Of a stretch of DNA of 64,000 bases, positions 35,750 through 45,780 are shown piece by piece. The notes under the pieces are model-generated. The model saw only the letters and a list, made by a program, of their open reading frames with translations. It made no database searches and was not told the DNA's origin. Source of the stretch: Chlorocebus sabaeus (Eukaryota; Chordata; Mammalia; Primates; Cercopithecidae); NCBI RefSeq assembly GCF_047675955.1, contig NC_132911.1:20234565-20298564 (forward strand), in the 5' to 3' direction. Each line of letters opens with the position of its first letter. The first letter of the stretch is position 1. Position numbers and translations under genes: made by a program.

Positions 35750-36164
35750 AAATTTCAAAACGTCATATTTTCCTGCTGCCTTAATAGCTCCATAAACTGG
35801 CTGTGAGCACCCTGCCTGGGAGGCCAGCTGCACCAGGGTGCTGACTTCTGCCACAAGTCCCTCCTGCACACCCCTGACTGTGACCTAGTGACATTCACAT
35901 GCACCAGTGAAATTCCCTTGCATCTTTTGCTGTGTTCTCCAACCTGACCCTCAATAAAGGCACTTTCCTGCAGCTCCTCCCTCCTTCCTGAATCCCCACA
36001 TGCTCTATTAACACACTTCCTTGGCGCTGTTTCCGTGTGGCCCCCTTGTGGAGTGTAGTGACCCTGTCTCTGTACGATCTGTGAGTACGTAGTAAATGCT
36101 CAATACACACGCACATCTGTCATCTCCATGACCTTCTTCTCTGTACAGTCTTCACTGATAGAAA
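35750..36164. other. Unique sequence
   Basis: No gene or named repeat recognised. Confidence 0.4.
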
Positions 36165-36355
36165 TACTTAAACACTATGTGTACTGTGTTAAGCATTTGT
36201 ATAATTATCTAATGTAAGGTTCACTACCACCCTAAGACAAGTTTTTAAGAATTGTTTATTTTTATAAATGCCAAAAGTAAGGCTTAGAGAGGGTAAGTAA
36301 CTTACTCAGGTCACTAGGTACCACGATCAAACTGAATCCATGTTCTGAATCACTG
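36165..36355 (-). repeat. MIR SINE
   Basis: Antisense MIR: 'gtgttaagcatttgtataat', 'aatgccaaaagtaaggctta', 'gagggtaagtaacttactcagg', then 'ccatgttctgaatcactgac' at the head. Confidence 0.65.
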
Positions 36356-37649
36356 ACTGGCTTCCACTGGCTTAGAAAGTACTTCACTTCTCACTTCTGT
36401 ATGGCAAAGGCTGTGCCAAATTTCAGAGCCACCTCAGTTCCGCTGTAACTGTCCGCTATCCCCACAGCGAGGCATGCCAACACCTAGGCTGAGCCCTCCA
36501 ATCTCCTATTGCCAGAGAGTTGGTTCTGTGGTTGACCTGGGAATAGGCTTAAACCTCTGGGCATGGTTATGTCTCCATGGTACCAACATCAGCTCATGAT
36601 ACATCTTCTCCACCTTGTCTACCCTAGATACTCATCGTCAGGTTGGCTGATACCTCCAGCTGACAGATGAGCCTTCTCTAGGACAGGTGCAAGTATACAT
36701 CAGGGATGTTAGCCCAGCCCTCTGGAAAGTATTTGAAGGCAGGTCTTGCTATCTAAGCACATCAGTATGGATTAGGTGAGTCAGCCCTGTTTGTCTAAGT
36801 TGCCTCCTTCATATTACTTCTTTCTAGCATATTGTCCTCAAACCTATCCTGGTCTTCTTTCTAGTTCCCTAGAAGAATGGGAGCTCTGCCCTAGAGTTTC
36901 CAGCCTTGCCTAAGCTCATAGTCAAGCTATACTCTTGCAATCAGGCTCTGCTTCTGCTACTCCCAAACATTCAGGACAAAGGTAACAGATGTGATTCTGT
37001 TTACGTCTGTTGTGATTCTGGATCAAGGGCCAGATCCAGGTAGGTGGGAACAATATTGAGGCCATATCTAGACCCAGCAGAAAATGGTGCTGTGATCAAC
37101 TAGCAAGGTCTGCTGTAAGACAGAGAGTTAGAATGACAACAGTAGTTACTGTTATTGGCATTCCAGGCCTAGACCAAGGATGCCATCACCTGCTGGGGTT
37201 CTGAAGTTGCATTGCCAAATTGCATGCTTGGTTTTGGTGACCTTTTGACACCAGGCATTGAATGATTCAGCTGCCCCAGATACCACAGGGCAGCTCAGCC
37301 CCACATATTAGGTTAATTTCTCTAACTGCCTGATCACTCATTCACAGCTTGTTTTTCTTCCTTAATTGCGTAAATTACTCCCAGACATAGGACAGCTCCA
37401 GTGGAAGCCTTTTGAGTTTTGACCAAACCCAAGGTCTTTGATAACTTATAGTGTTTGATGGCCTTAGGGATTGTCCTTGTTCTAATTCTAACTCTTCTCA
37501 TTGATGATGATAAGGATTCAACCCAAAGATAAGATAAAAAGAGAAGCAGCAAAAAGCGGCAGGAAGAATTATTTAGGATCCTTACTCCCAGGTTCGCCTC
37601 TTCCTAGGATAATCATGACTGCCTGGATATAGTCAGTACAAGACAGCAT
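36356..37649. other. Unique sequence
   Basis: No gene or named repeat recognised. The minus frame at 37334-37552 has no domain. Confidence 0.4.
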
Positions 37650-37890
37650 ACCAGTGTGAGGTGCTTCCTCAGTCAGCCTGAGTTGAAATTTTGCCATTTC
37701 CAAGTACCAGCTGTGTGACCTTAGGTAAGCTACCTACCTACCTTGCTACCTAACTACTCCATGCTTCTTCAGGTTTCTTGTCTGTAAAAATGAGGATAGT
37801 AACAGTTCCTACCATAAGAGATTGTTAGGATTAAATGAAATAATTTATGTAAAATACTCAGAGTATTGCTTGGAATATCTTTAAAATTCC
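37650..37890 (+). repeat. MIR SINE
   Basis: Sense MIR with 'agctgtgtgaccttaggtaag', 'ttcttgtctgtaaaaatgagg' and 'attgttaggattaaatgaaat', nearly complete. A short CTACC repetition (37730-37750) expands its middle. Confidence 0.7.
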
Positions 37891-37904
37891 ATAATTAGCT
37901 TAGT

Positions 37905-38105
37905 AGATCTAGTTACTGTGCTGAGTTCCTGCATTATCTCCTATTATATGACTTTTTGAGATCAGGTTTGATAACCCCATTTTGCTAATGAGAAAGGAGA
38001 GGCATGGAGAGGTTAAGTCTATTGTCCAAGGTGACACAGCTGCTAAGTGTCAGAGCTAGGATTTGAGCCAAGGCCTGTTTGACTCCTAAACAAATGCTTT
38101 TTTTC
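37905..38105 (-). repeat. MIR SINE
   Basis: Antisense MIR: 'tactgtgctgagttcctgca', 'ccccattttgctaatgaga', 'gaggttaagtctattgtccaa', 'gtgacacagctgctaagtg'. It lies head-to-tail against the sense MIR just upstream, making an inverted pair. Confidence 0.7.
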
Positions 38106-38175
38106 AGAAGGAGCATTTGGACCTAACAGCTCTAACCATCCAAATCAGAAGCGGCCTGGTGAAAGTAAAATGAAA

Positions 38176-38280
38176 CTTTTTTTTTTTTTTTTTAAGGCAG
38201 GCCTGAGATATAATCCCATTTGCTGTTTAACTGTGGGCAAATCACTTTACCTCTCTGGGCCTTAGAGTCCTTGGATGAGC
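38176..38280 (+). repeat. T-run and MIR core fragment
   Basis: About 19 consecutive T at 38176-38194, then a sense MIR piece at 38200-38275 ('aactgtgggcaaatcacttt', 'cctctctgggccttag'). Confidence 0.5.
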
Positions 38281-38483
38281 CTTTTAAAGGCCAGTCTCAT
38301 TCAGTCCTCAGATCCATTTCATGCATGAGGAAACCGAGGCTTTAAAATATCAAGCAGCTTGTCCAAGATCACACAGACAGTTCTGGTAGAAGCAAGTCTC
38401 AGATTCAGGACTTGCACGTCTCAGTCCCAGGTCCACCCCATCCCATGGTGTAGAGGGAGGTGGTTGTGTTGACTGAGTGCTGG
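38281..38483 (-). repeat. Copy B of the 203-bp inverted duplication (contains MIR)
   Basis: Reverse complement of 32884-33086 at 182/203 positions. Where the copies differ in the MIR portion, this one is closer to the MIR consensus ('catgaggaaaccgaggc' here), so copy A has changed more. The minus open frame at 38421-38714 starts beyond it and is not considered coding. Confidence 0.8.
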
Positions 38484-40124
38484 CCTCCCATCTTCTGAGC
38501 CTCTACCGTCAGTATCTCTCCTCCAGGCTGCAGCCATGATTTCATAAATGGCATGTGTACTTCTTAAATTTCTCCTGCCCAGGACCCATAGAAAGCGTTT
38601 CCTCCTAGAGCGAGAAAGTAGTAGCAGCTGGGAGCCACCGTCTCTCAGCCCATCCTTTACTGATCCCTCATTTTCATTTCTGCTTTTCAGTGTCACGTCC
38701 CATATTAACCCCATAGTCTGAAATGTTTAGCAAGTGAGGAGGGACCTCACAATGTTTAGAGGATTTAGTTGGAATAAATAATATATGGAAAGGCAATGGT
38801 AAGGTACAAAATGCCTGTTAATTAGCAGAAACTTGAGTCAAGTAGGGGGTTTCTTCTGGCAAAAGTTCTTTCAAACAACAGATCAGAGTCCCAGGGTCAG
38901 CCTGAGCCCAGCCCCTCCTCCCCTATCCTCTGGTGGAAATCTGTCGGCTGCCTTGTGTCTGCAGCCAGCTTTCAGAAACCTGGGATCTCTATCTTCCCAG
39001 CAGGAAAGGAATTTACTAAAACGTCCACTGCATCCCAAATTGAGAAATCAGCTGCCCGGAATCCGTGATCAATATGTTGTCTCTCAGTGATAAAGTGTTT
39101 CCTTGGAATATGTTCCTCATGTTCCCTTCACGGTTCAGAGCTCCCAGAGGTTTGGGGTGGGTTCAGCTATCACGTGCTCTCTTCTCTATGAGATTCTTCA
39201 TCCTCTCTCAGCCTCCCAGCTCTCCAGGATCCACAGAGCCTGGCATGAGGTTCCTACCCACCTGTGACTCAGGCTGTTAGCAGGGGAAGATGAAACAAAA
39301 GAAAGGTTTCACCAGGGAGCATGGCTATAGACATGGAGGTGGTGGGATGTTGCAGTGTTTATGGAGTTCATTTCAAGCCCATATCTAACAGACATGTGAG
39401 CTGTAGGTTCTCTGTGACATTAAAATGCATCCGCCAGACTTCCCACTCAGCCCACAACCAGGAGTGCCTGCGCCACTAAGATGTCACACTGCTTTGTTCA
39501 TTTGTCTCCTTACTATCTTCAACAGCATGGGGCTGTCTTCTGGTTGGCTCCCTCTCCTCTCCTACACTCTGGGCCTCCTCCCCACAATGCAGTGTCAATC
39601 TCTGTGGCATGTCCCTGTTGATGTTTGCCCTGACCCCTCAGGACCCACTTATCTAGAAACCTCTGGGGATACTAAGAAGCACTTGGCATTTTCTAGTAGC
39701 CGCCCAACTTCAGTGACCAAATCATTGGCTGTTGACATGTAGGCGACAGGAGATCTTTGGTCACATTACGGTTTTAGACACCTGCCGTTCTCCTCACCTT
39801 CTTTCTATGGCTGAGAGTAGAGTTCTTTCCGGTCCTGGACCTGCCGTCAATGAAAGGTGCAAGAGAGATGCTAAGAGGGTTGGAAGTAGAGAGAGAAAGC
39901 TAGGAAGCCAAGTACAGAGTGGTTTCTGGTATGTCATAGGAGCTCCTCCAATTCTAGATAGAATAGGAGCTGCAAACTCAAGGTTTCTCCTGGTTGTGCT
40001 TTGCGTGCATGTGTGTATACGTGGGTGTGAACAAATGGGTGCATGTACGTGTGTGTATTTGTGCATGTGTTGGGAGAGGGTAGATTTCCAGGCTGCTGGA
40101 TTCTAAACAATAAGTCAGGTGTTT
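38484..40124. other. Unique sequence, GT-rich near 40.01-40.08 kb
   Basis: No gene recognised. Frames at 38833-39090, 39425-39742 and 39732-40106 lack domains; the last ends in a degenerate GT repeat (about 40006-40075) that yields a cysteine/valine-rich translation. Confidence 0.4.
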
Positions 40125-40147
40125 AAAAAAGAATCTAAGGTTTATCA

Positions 40148-40446
40148 GCCAGGCGCGACAGCGCACGCTTGTAATCCTAGCACTTTAGGAGGCTGAGGCA
40201 GGTGGATTGCCTGAGCTCAGGAGTTCGAGACCAGCCTGGGGAATATGGTAAAACCCTGTCTCTATTAAAAATACAAAAATTAGCCAGGCATGGTGGCGGG
40301 CACCTGTAATCCCAGCTACTTGGGAGGTTGAGGCAGGAGAATCCCTTGAACCCGGGAGGTGGAGGTTGCCGTGAGCCAAGATCGTTGTACTCCAGCCTGG
40401 GCGAGAGAGCGAGACTCCATCTCAAACAAAAATAAAAACAAACCAA
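40148..40446 (+). mobile_element. AluS SINE, full length
   Basis: Sense Alu with an impure A-rich tail (about 40422-40446). A 19-bp target-site duplication, AAAAAAGAATCTAAGGTTT, occurs at 40125-40143 and 40447-40465. Confidence 0.95.
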
Positions 40447-40469
40447 AAAAAAGAATCTAAGGTTTGTTG

Positions 40470-40700
40470 TATTGGTTGGTAATTAATGCATTCCAAACCA
40501 GTCATAAAACTCGGTGGCTTAAAAGAGTAATGGCTTATTTTTGTTTGCCCATCTGCAGTTTGGCCAGTGGTTGGCTGATCTGGCTGGGTTCTGCTGGAAA
40601 AGCTGTGCTCTACCTGTCTGTGAGTCTGCTTGAGCTAGTTTGCTAGGTGGGGCACGTTCTCATGGTGATAGCTGAGGCACAAGAGATATGTACCAGTAGA
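40470..40700. repeat. Old LTR-like repeat, partial
   Basis: 'cataaaactcggtggcttaa' and 'ttggctgatctggctgggtt' resemble the start of the repeat at 35212-35690. Family not assigned. Confidence 0.35.
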
Positions 40701-41209
40701 AATATGCAAGACTCCAGATGAGACCGTGGGAAAGGTGTGGATGCACGGAAAGGTGAAGAACTGGGAAGAGTAATTCAATTCAGCTCATCCATGTGCATTA
40801 CACTGGCTCATTATAAGCAACACACTCAGGGAGAAGTCTGTACCCTCTCAGCGTGGATGCTCAGGGCTTGTGTCTCACAGGACTGGGCGGTGTTTACCAA
40901 CAAAGCTGGCCGGGCACCTGGTGAACTGTGTTTGGGGCATGGTGGTGGGTGTTAGATTCTAGTCTCTGCTTGTTCCTAATTGGCAATGTCACTGTAGGCA
41001 AGTGATTTTAGTTAATTTAAGTCCTCTTAGAATCTGTGAGGGGAGGATAAGAAAATCTTAATTTGCTCAGTTGTCTCAGCCTGAGGGCCCAGAATTTAGT
41101 ATTTTATTTTGTGTCCATATTTTCTTGTCTTCACCATCGATACCTGTGACGTTACTTCATGACTGATCTGGATGCATTTCTTGTAATAGCCATCTCTGTA
41201 GCCACTTCC
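40701..41209. other. Unique sequence with a weak MIR trace
   Basis: A faint sense MIR resemblance at 40950-41075 ('gattctagtctctgcttg', 'gtcactgtaggcaagtg'). No gene recognised. Confidence 0.35.
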
Positions 41210-41470
41210 ATTATGGGTTTTTTGGGGCAGTAAATATTTGCCCATTTTTGGCAGCCTAGCAACTGAATATCTTTCCAATGTTTGGTGTACCTCCTATCAT
41301 ATGTACTGCCATAGAAGGCAGAATCCACTTCTATTACAGAAGCTGAAAAGACCAGGCACATTTCCAGTCTCCCTTGAAATAGACTGCAGGGATTTGTCCC
41401 ATGCTTGGCCAATCACATGCATCCATCTGACTTGTGAGCTGCTGCTACAAACAAGCGAGGACAAGAGGGA
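41210..41470. repeat. Possible degraded LTR fragment
   Basis: 'catttccagtctcccttgaa' and 'cccatgcttggccaatcac' resemble the LTR-type repeat at 34440-34735. Weak. Confidence 0.3.
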
Positions 41471-43559
41471 GGCTGCCTTGGAAGTGGTGATGGCGATAGC
41501 ATGAGGTCTCTCTAGGGACTGGGATGATGCTGGAGCCTGTGGTACACCCAGTGTCCAGTGTGGCAGAGAGGCCTGCAGCCTCGCTGGGTGGCCGTGGCAG
41601 TGGAGGTCTGATTTGGGCTATGGTGTGGTCTGATTTGGGCTATGGCTTCCCAGTTTCTTTTTGTTCTGTACTATTTTCTGAACCTGGTCTTCATTGCATT
41701 TTGACGAATCGCTGAAGTACCCAATATGTTGCAGACAAATTCCTTTCTTGGCAAGTTTGAGTTTCAGTTGCTCGAAACCAAGGACCCTGAGTACTTTGTC
41801 TTCTGTTCTCCTGTCTCATCCATCACCTGTAGAGGAGCAGGTTTGAGCCCATACCCCACCCATCTGGAAAGGCCGCTGGGGCAGAGGAGGTGTGGTCCTG
41901 CTGCCTCCCTCCAGACTGATAGCTTTAATATGCATACTTGAAATGTCGGTTAGGAGTCGCTCTCTCTGCCTTCCCCCTAGAAAGTAAAACTTCTCCAGAT
42001 GGATATATATTTTTTTTTCCCAAATGACTGGGGGCTCCCTGAGGAGGAGTCAACGCACAGCTACTGTGTGCCCCCTTTGGTCAAGTGAGCCATTAAAACA
42101 TCCATGACTGGTCTGAAGGGGACCCTTGGGCTACATCTAGCAACTGCAGTGGCCCACCCCGTTACCCTGACAGGAGACTGCCCTCCCTGTGGGAGCCTTG
42201 CTCAGGCCATGAACAGAGTTAGGTGAGAAGGAGCATGAGCTTACTGAGTCTCTTTTCCCAACTCTGTCCTTAGCTGGAGAGACCACGCACCAGTGGAGAT
42301 GGGTCCTACCAATCTTCAGACCTACACCTGGCATTACTCAGGACCAGGGCCCGGGAATAGAGGAGGGCAGGGTCAGGGGAGACTAGAGAAGGCTGTGAGG
42401 CAGGTTTGGGTACATGAAGGATAAGCAGCCACTTCTCAGGAGGCTGTTTGTTCCCCAAAATGAGTACCACCCCTCTCTATCTCAGGACTCTGCTGTAGTT
42501 GGTGTTTTCCCTGCAGCATCTCTAAACAAGTGCTCTCAGCAGTTTGGGTGAGGCAATTCATTGTGCAGCACTATCCTCTGCAATGCAAAACATTGAACGT
42601 CCTTGCTCTTAGCCCATTAAATGATAGTGACTCACCCAGTCATTGTGACAATCCAGAACTCCTGAACCATTTCTGTATGAAGTGTAGGGGTGGTACCACC
42701 CTTAAGTGAGAGCCAGGCAGTTAAGGAGTTTGAAGGAGCTTTTGTTCAAATGCAAAGAAAGCATTGAGTATTCTGAGGTTTTGTTAACTATTAATGCTAA
42801 ATCTTCGTTTAAACTGCTAGACTCTCTGTAACAGAAAGCAGGATACTTTGCCCTATAGGGCATTGAGGAGGTCAGTCTCGGTAGAAAAGCTTGAAGACAG
42901 AATCCTCAGCATCAGGACCTATTCCGTGGATGGGGTTCACTGGGAGAAAGGGTGAGAGGACATAGATGAAAGTCTTGGGTACCCAGGGAGTATGCAGCAT
43001 CAAGAAGCTGGAAAGCCTCGTGGGGGTTCAGGAAGGAGGCAGAGAGCCTAGATAGGGAGATGGAAGTGGAGGAAGAACACCTCACACAGGACAGCCCCTT
43101 TCCCCCATTTCAACCACCTGCTTGCCAAGACTCCCCTGGTGACCGATGCCCAAAGACTGCAGAGCTATGAAAGGTTGTTGGCCATCAAAATCCCTTCTAG
43201 CGTTACATCCAGGAGTGGCTGTGCTGGCCATAACAGTACCGTCGAAACTTCAATGAGGAAAATCCCAGGCTGGTCAAGCCTGCTGTGTGATTGAATATCC
43301 AATTTTCCAAATACCTACAGCAAAGCAGAAAGTTCCATCCTGAGTAACTTCCATATGCTGAGGCCGTGCTGGACACAGATGGAGAAGAAAAAGTCGACAG
43401 GCTCACGTATTTTCCCTCTGTATGGGGTAGTGGGCATGTCAGCAGACATCATGCTACAGTGTGCTGCATGAGACAGGACCCTATGAAAGGGAGAGAGGTA
43501 GAAGAAAGAAGAACAGCATGAGGACAGCTTTCAGAGAAGAGTTTTGAATGAGAGATATC
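41471..43559. other. Unique sequence
   Basis: Includes a 22-bp tandem duplication at 41605-41645 and a T-run at 42010-42019. No gene or clear repeat family recognised. Confidence 0.4.
41605..41645 (+). repeat. 22-bp tandem duplication, 1.9 copies
   Basis: The unit beginning GGTCTGATTTGGGCTATGG starts at 41605 and again at 41627 with no mismatch over the 19 bases of the second copy, so it is a recent local duplication. Confidence 0.9.
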
Positions 43560-43920
43560 TTTTATTAATACTTATTTAATTTATTGATTGATTTTATTGG
43601 TATAAACTTAAGGGGTACAAGTGCAGGTTTTTTCCTGGATATATTGCTTAGTGGTGAAGTCTGGGCTTTTACTATGACCATCACTCAAATGGTGTACATT
43701 GTACCCATTAAACAATTTCTCATCCCTCACCCTCTTCCCACCCGCTCACCATTCTGAGCCTCCGGTGTCTATTATTCCACACTCTATGTCCACATATGCA
43801 CATTATTTACCTTCCACTTGTGAGAACATGCAGTATTTAACTTTCTGTTTCTAAGTTATTTCACTTAAGATAATCTCCTCCAATTCCATCCATGTTGCAG
43901 CAAAAGACATGATTTCATAA
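43560..43920 (-). mobile_element. LINE-1 3' end (L1PB/L1PA-like)
   Basis: Reverse-complement primate L1 3'UTR: 'aggggtacaagtgcaggttt', 'gatatattgcttagtgg', 'gtgtctattattccacac', 'acttgtgagaacatgcag', 'catccatgttgcagcaaaag'. 5'-truncated at about 43919. Confidence 0.85.
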
Positions 43921-44519
43921 GAGCTACTTTGATAGTGAGGCAGAGGTAGAAAAAATGGCATGAACAAAAGTATAACGTATTTAAAAAACGTGTTGAGTGG
44001 AGGGTCAGTCGAGGGAAATGAAGTATTTGGAAACCATAGCTGCTTTTTGGTTGGTTGGTTGGTTGGTTTATCATTAATATGCTTTTGTTTACCATTTCAC
44101 CTGGGTTGTTTTGGCCTGCCTCACTAGGCATCTGCCGATGTTTACTGCCTATAGGAAACCTTTGGAAGGCTGTGGGGCAGGCTTTTCCTATCCTTTCTCT
44201 TTGGCCTGATGACAGGTTTTCTAATTCCCCCTCTAACACACAGTGGTCATGGCAGATGAAACACCCTATGTTGTCAGTTTCACTAGGGGTGCTGCTTTTG
44301 CAGCCTAGTTGAGTGAGCGCAGGTAGATAGGAGACTGCCCCTTCCATGCATGCCCTTCCATGTCCCTGTGTGATCCAGTTGAAAGATGGTTTCTAGAAAT
44401 CTTGAGAATAATGAGTTACTTCAGTCTTGGCAGTTGTGCCATCAGGCAGCCAACTGGATGTGTTGAATTCTGTTTATCTGTACCTAAAACTCAAATGCAC
44501 TCAACCTTGAATTAAAATC
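43921..44519. other. Unique sequence with (GGTT)n
   Basis: A short GGTT tandem repeat lies at about 44046-44069. The frames at 43865-44347 (minus, 160 codons, the longest minus frame here) and 44055-44312 (plus) overlap. The minus one begins in unique DNA and ends in the L1 fragment, with no recognisable domain. Confidence 0.4.
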
Positions 44520-44878
44520 TTCTATACACTGAACATCTGTGTCCTCTCAAAATTCATGTCTAATTATCAGTATTAGGAAGTGAGGCCTATGGGAGGTAAT
44601 TAGGTCATGAGGGTAGAGTCCTCACAAATGGGATTAGCAACCTTATAAATAAAGATCTCAGAGAGACGTCTTGTCCCTTCCACCTTATGCGGAACCAGCG
44701 AGAAGTAGCCTTCCGTGAAGCAGAAAGTGGTCCCTAATCAGACACCAAATCTGCCAAACATCTTGACCTTGCACTTCTAGTAGGCTCCATAACTGTGAGA
44801 AAAAAAGTTCTGGTGTTTATAATCCATCCAGTCTACACACTCTGCTCCAGCAGCCCTAATGGATAAAGACATACTAGA
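44520..44878 (+). mobile_element. MLT1 LTR
   Basis: 'ctgtgtcctctcaaaattca', 'ggaggtaattaggtcatgag', 'aatgggattagcaaccttat', 'ccataactgtgagaaaaaaa' and 'cagccctaatggataaagac' give the MLT1 order from start to end. Confidence 0.75.
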
Positions 44879-45259
44879 AAGATGAATTTTGAGTTGAGAG
44901 GCCCTGAAGTGCACAGGACAAGAAGTTTTGAGGCCAAACCCAGACCCCAGTGAGCAACCCCACCTCTGCCTACCCTGTGTCCTCGGACAAATTACTGGAC
45001 GCCCTTCCTCCCAGTCAAAGGCCCCTTCTGCCTCCTAGATAATAAAATGGGAAAACTGAAACCTACCTCATAGCTCAGTTTACCATCAAAGAAGATGCGC
45101 CACGGGAAAGTCCTTTGGCAAGTGCAAAGGTACGTCCCAGGTGGGTCGAGGAGAGCCAGAAGAAGGGGAGGCTGCCCTGGAGGTGCCTGGCGTGGGGAAT
45201 GAAGACAATCCCAGTTAGTGCAGCCTTGTTTGTGCCACGGGAGAGGCCCCACAAGCCCT
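44879..45259. other. Unique sequence
   Basis: No gene or named repeat recognised. Confidence 0.4.
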
Positions 45260-45780
45260 TCATTCCTAATTACCCTTAGATAATAAATGAATACAATGGT
45301 AAATGTTATTAGAATAATTTACTGTTCATCAAGAACAAGGGACAATTAGTATAATTCCCTATTAGTATTCACATGTCCCCTTGCTGAAAGCAGCTCTCTC
45401 CACCTTGGGCTCCCAGGGCTCCCATTACAGGCGCGGGATCCCCCTTGCACAGTACCAGCCCACATCCAGCAGGGTTATTAGGAAAGGGGAGTTATTGGCT
45501 GTGTAATTAACTATGTAATTAACTCAGAGTGCCGAATGCAATCAGCATCTAATCTAATAGAAATGTGTAATTAAATTGCATCTTTAATCCCTGAGAAAAT
45601 CTCTGGATTTGGGTATGGGAATCAACCTGGCAGGGTGCCCCCAGGTCTCCATTATCTTCAATTAGACAATTAATTGATATTCAAGTTACCTTTCTCATTC
45701 AAACCTAATTGAATTTCTCCCTACTCCCCATGAGGTGTCATGTGTTTATAAAGATGCTCCTCTCTACTCACTGACTAAAG
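45260..45780. promoter_or_regulatory. Candidate developmental enhancer, TAATTA-rich
   Basis: Repeat-free block with exact TAATTA homeodomain sites at 45504-45509, 45516-45521 and 45568-45573, a CAATTAATTG palindrome at 45667-45676, and further TAAT cores ('gacaattagtataattcc', 'cctaattgaatttc'). A GC-rich centre (45380-45450) lies between AT-rich flanks. Such clustering is typical of conserved homeodomain-bound enhancers; function is inferred, not shown. Confidence 0.35.

Noticed and set aside
43865..44347. 160-codon minus frame as a gene
   Set aside because: Ends inside an L1 3'UTR fragment, is opposed by a plus frame, and shows no domain or signal.
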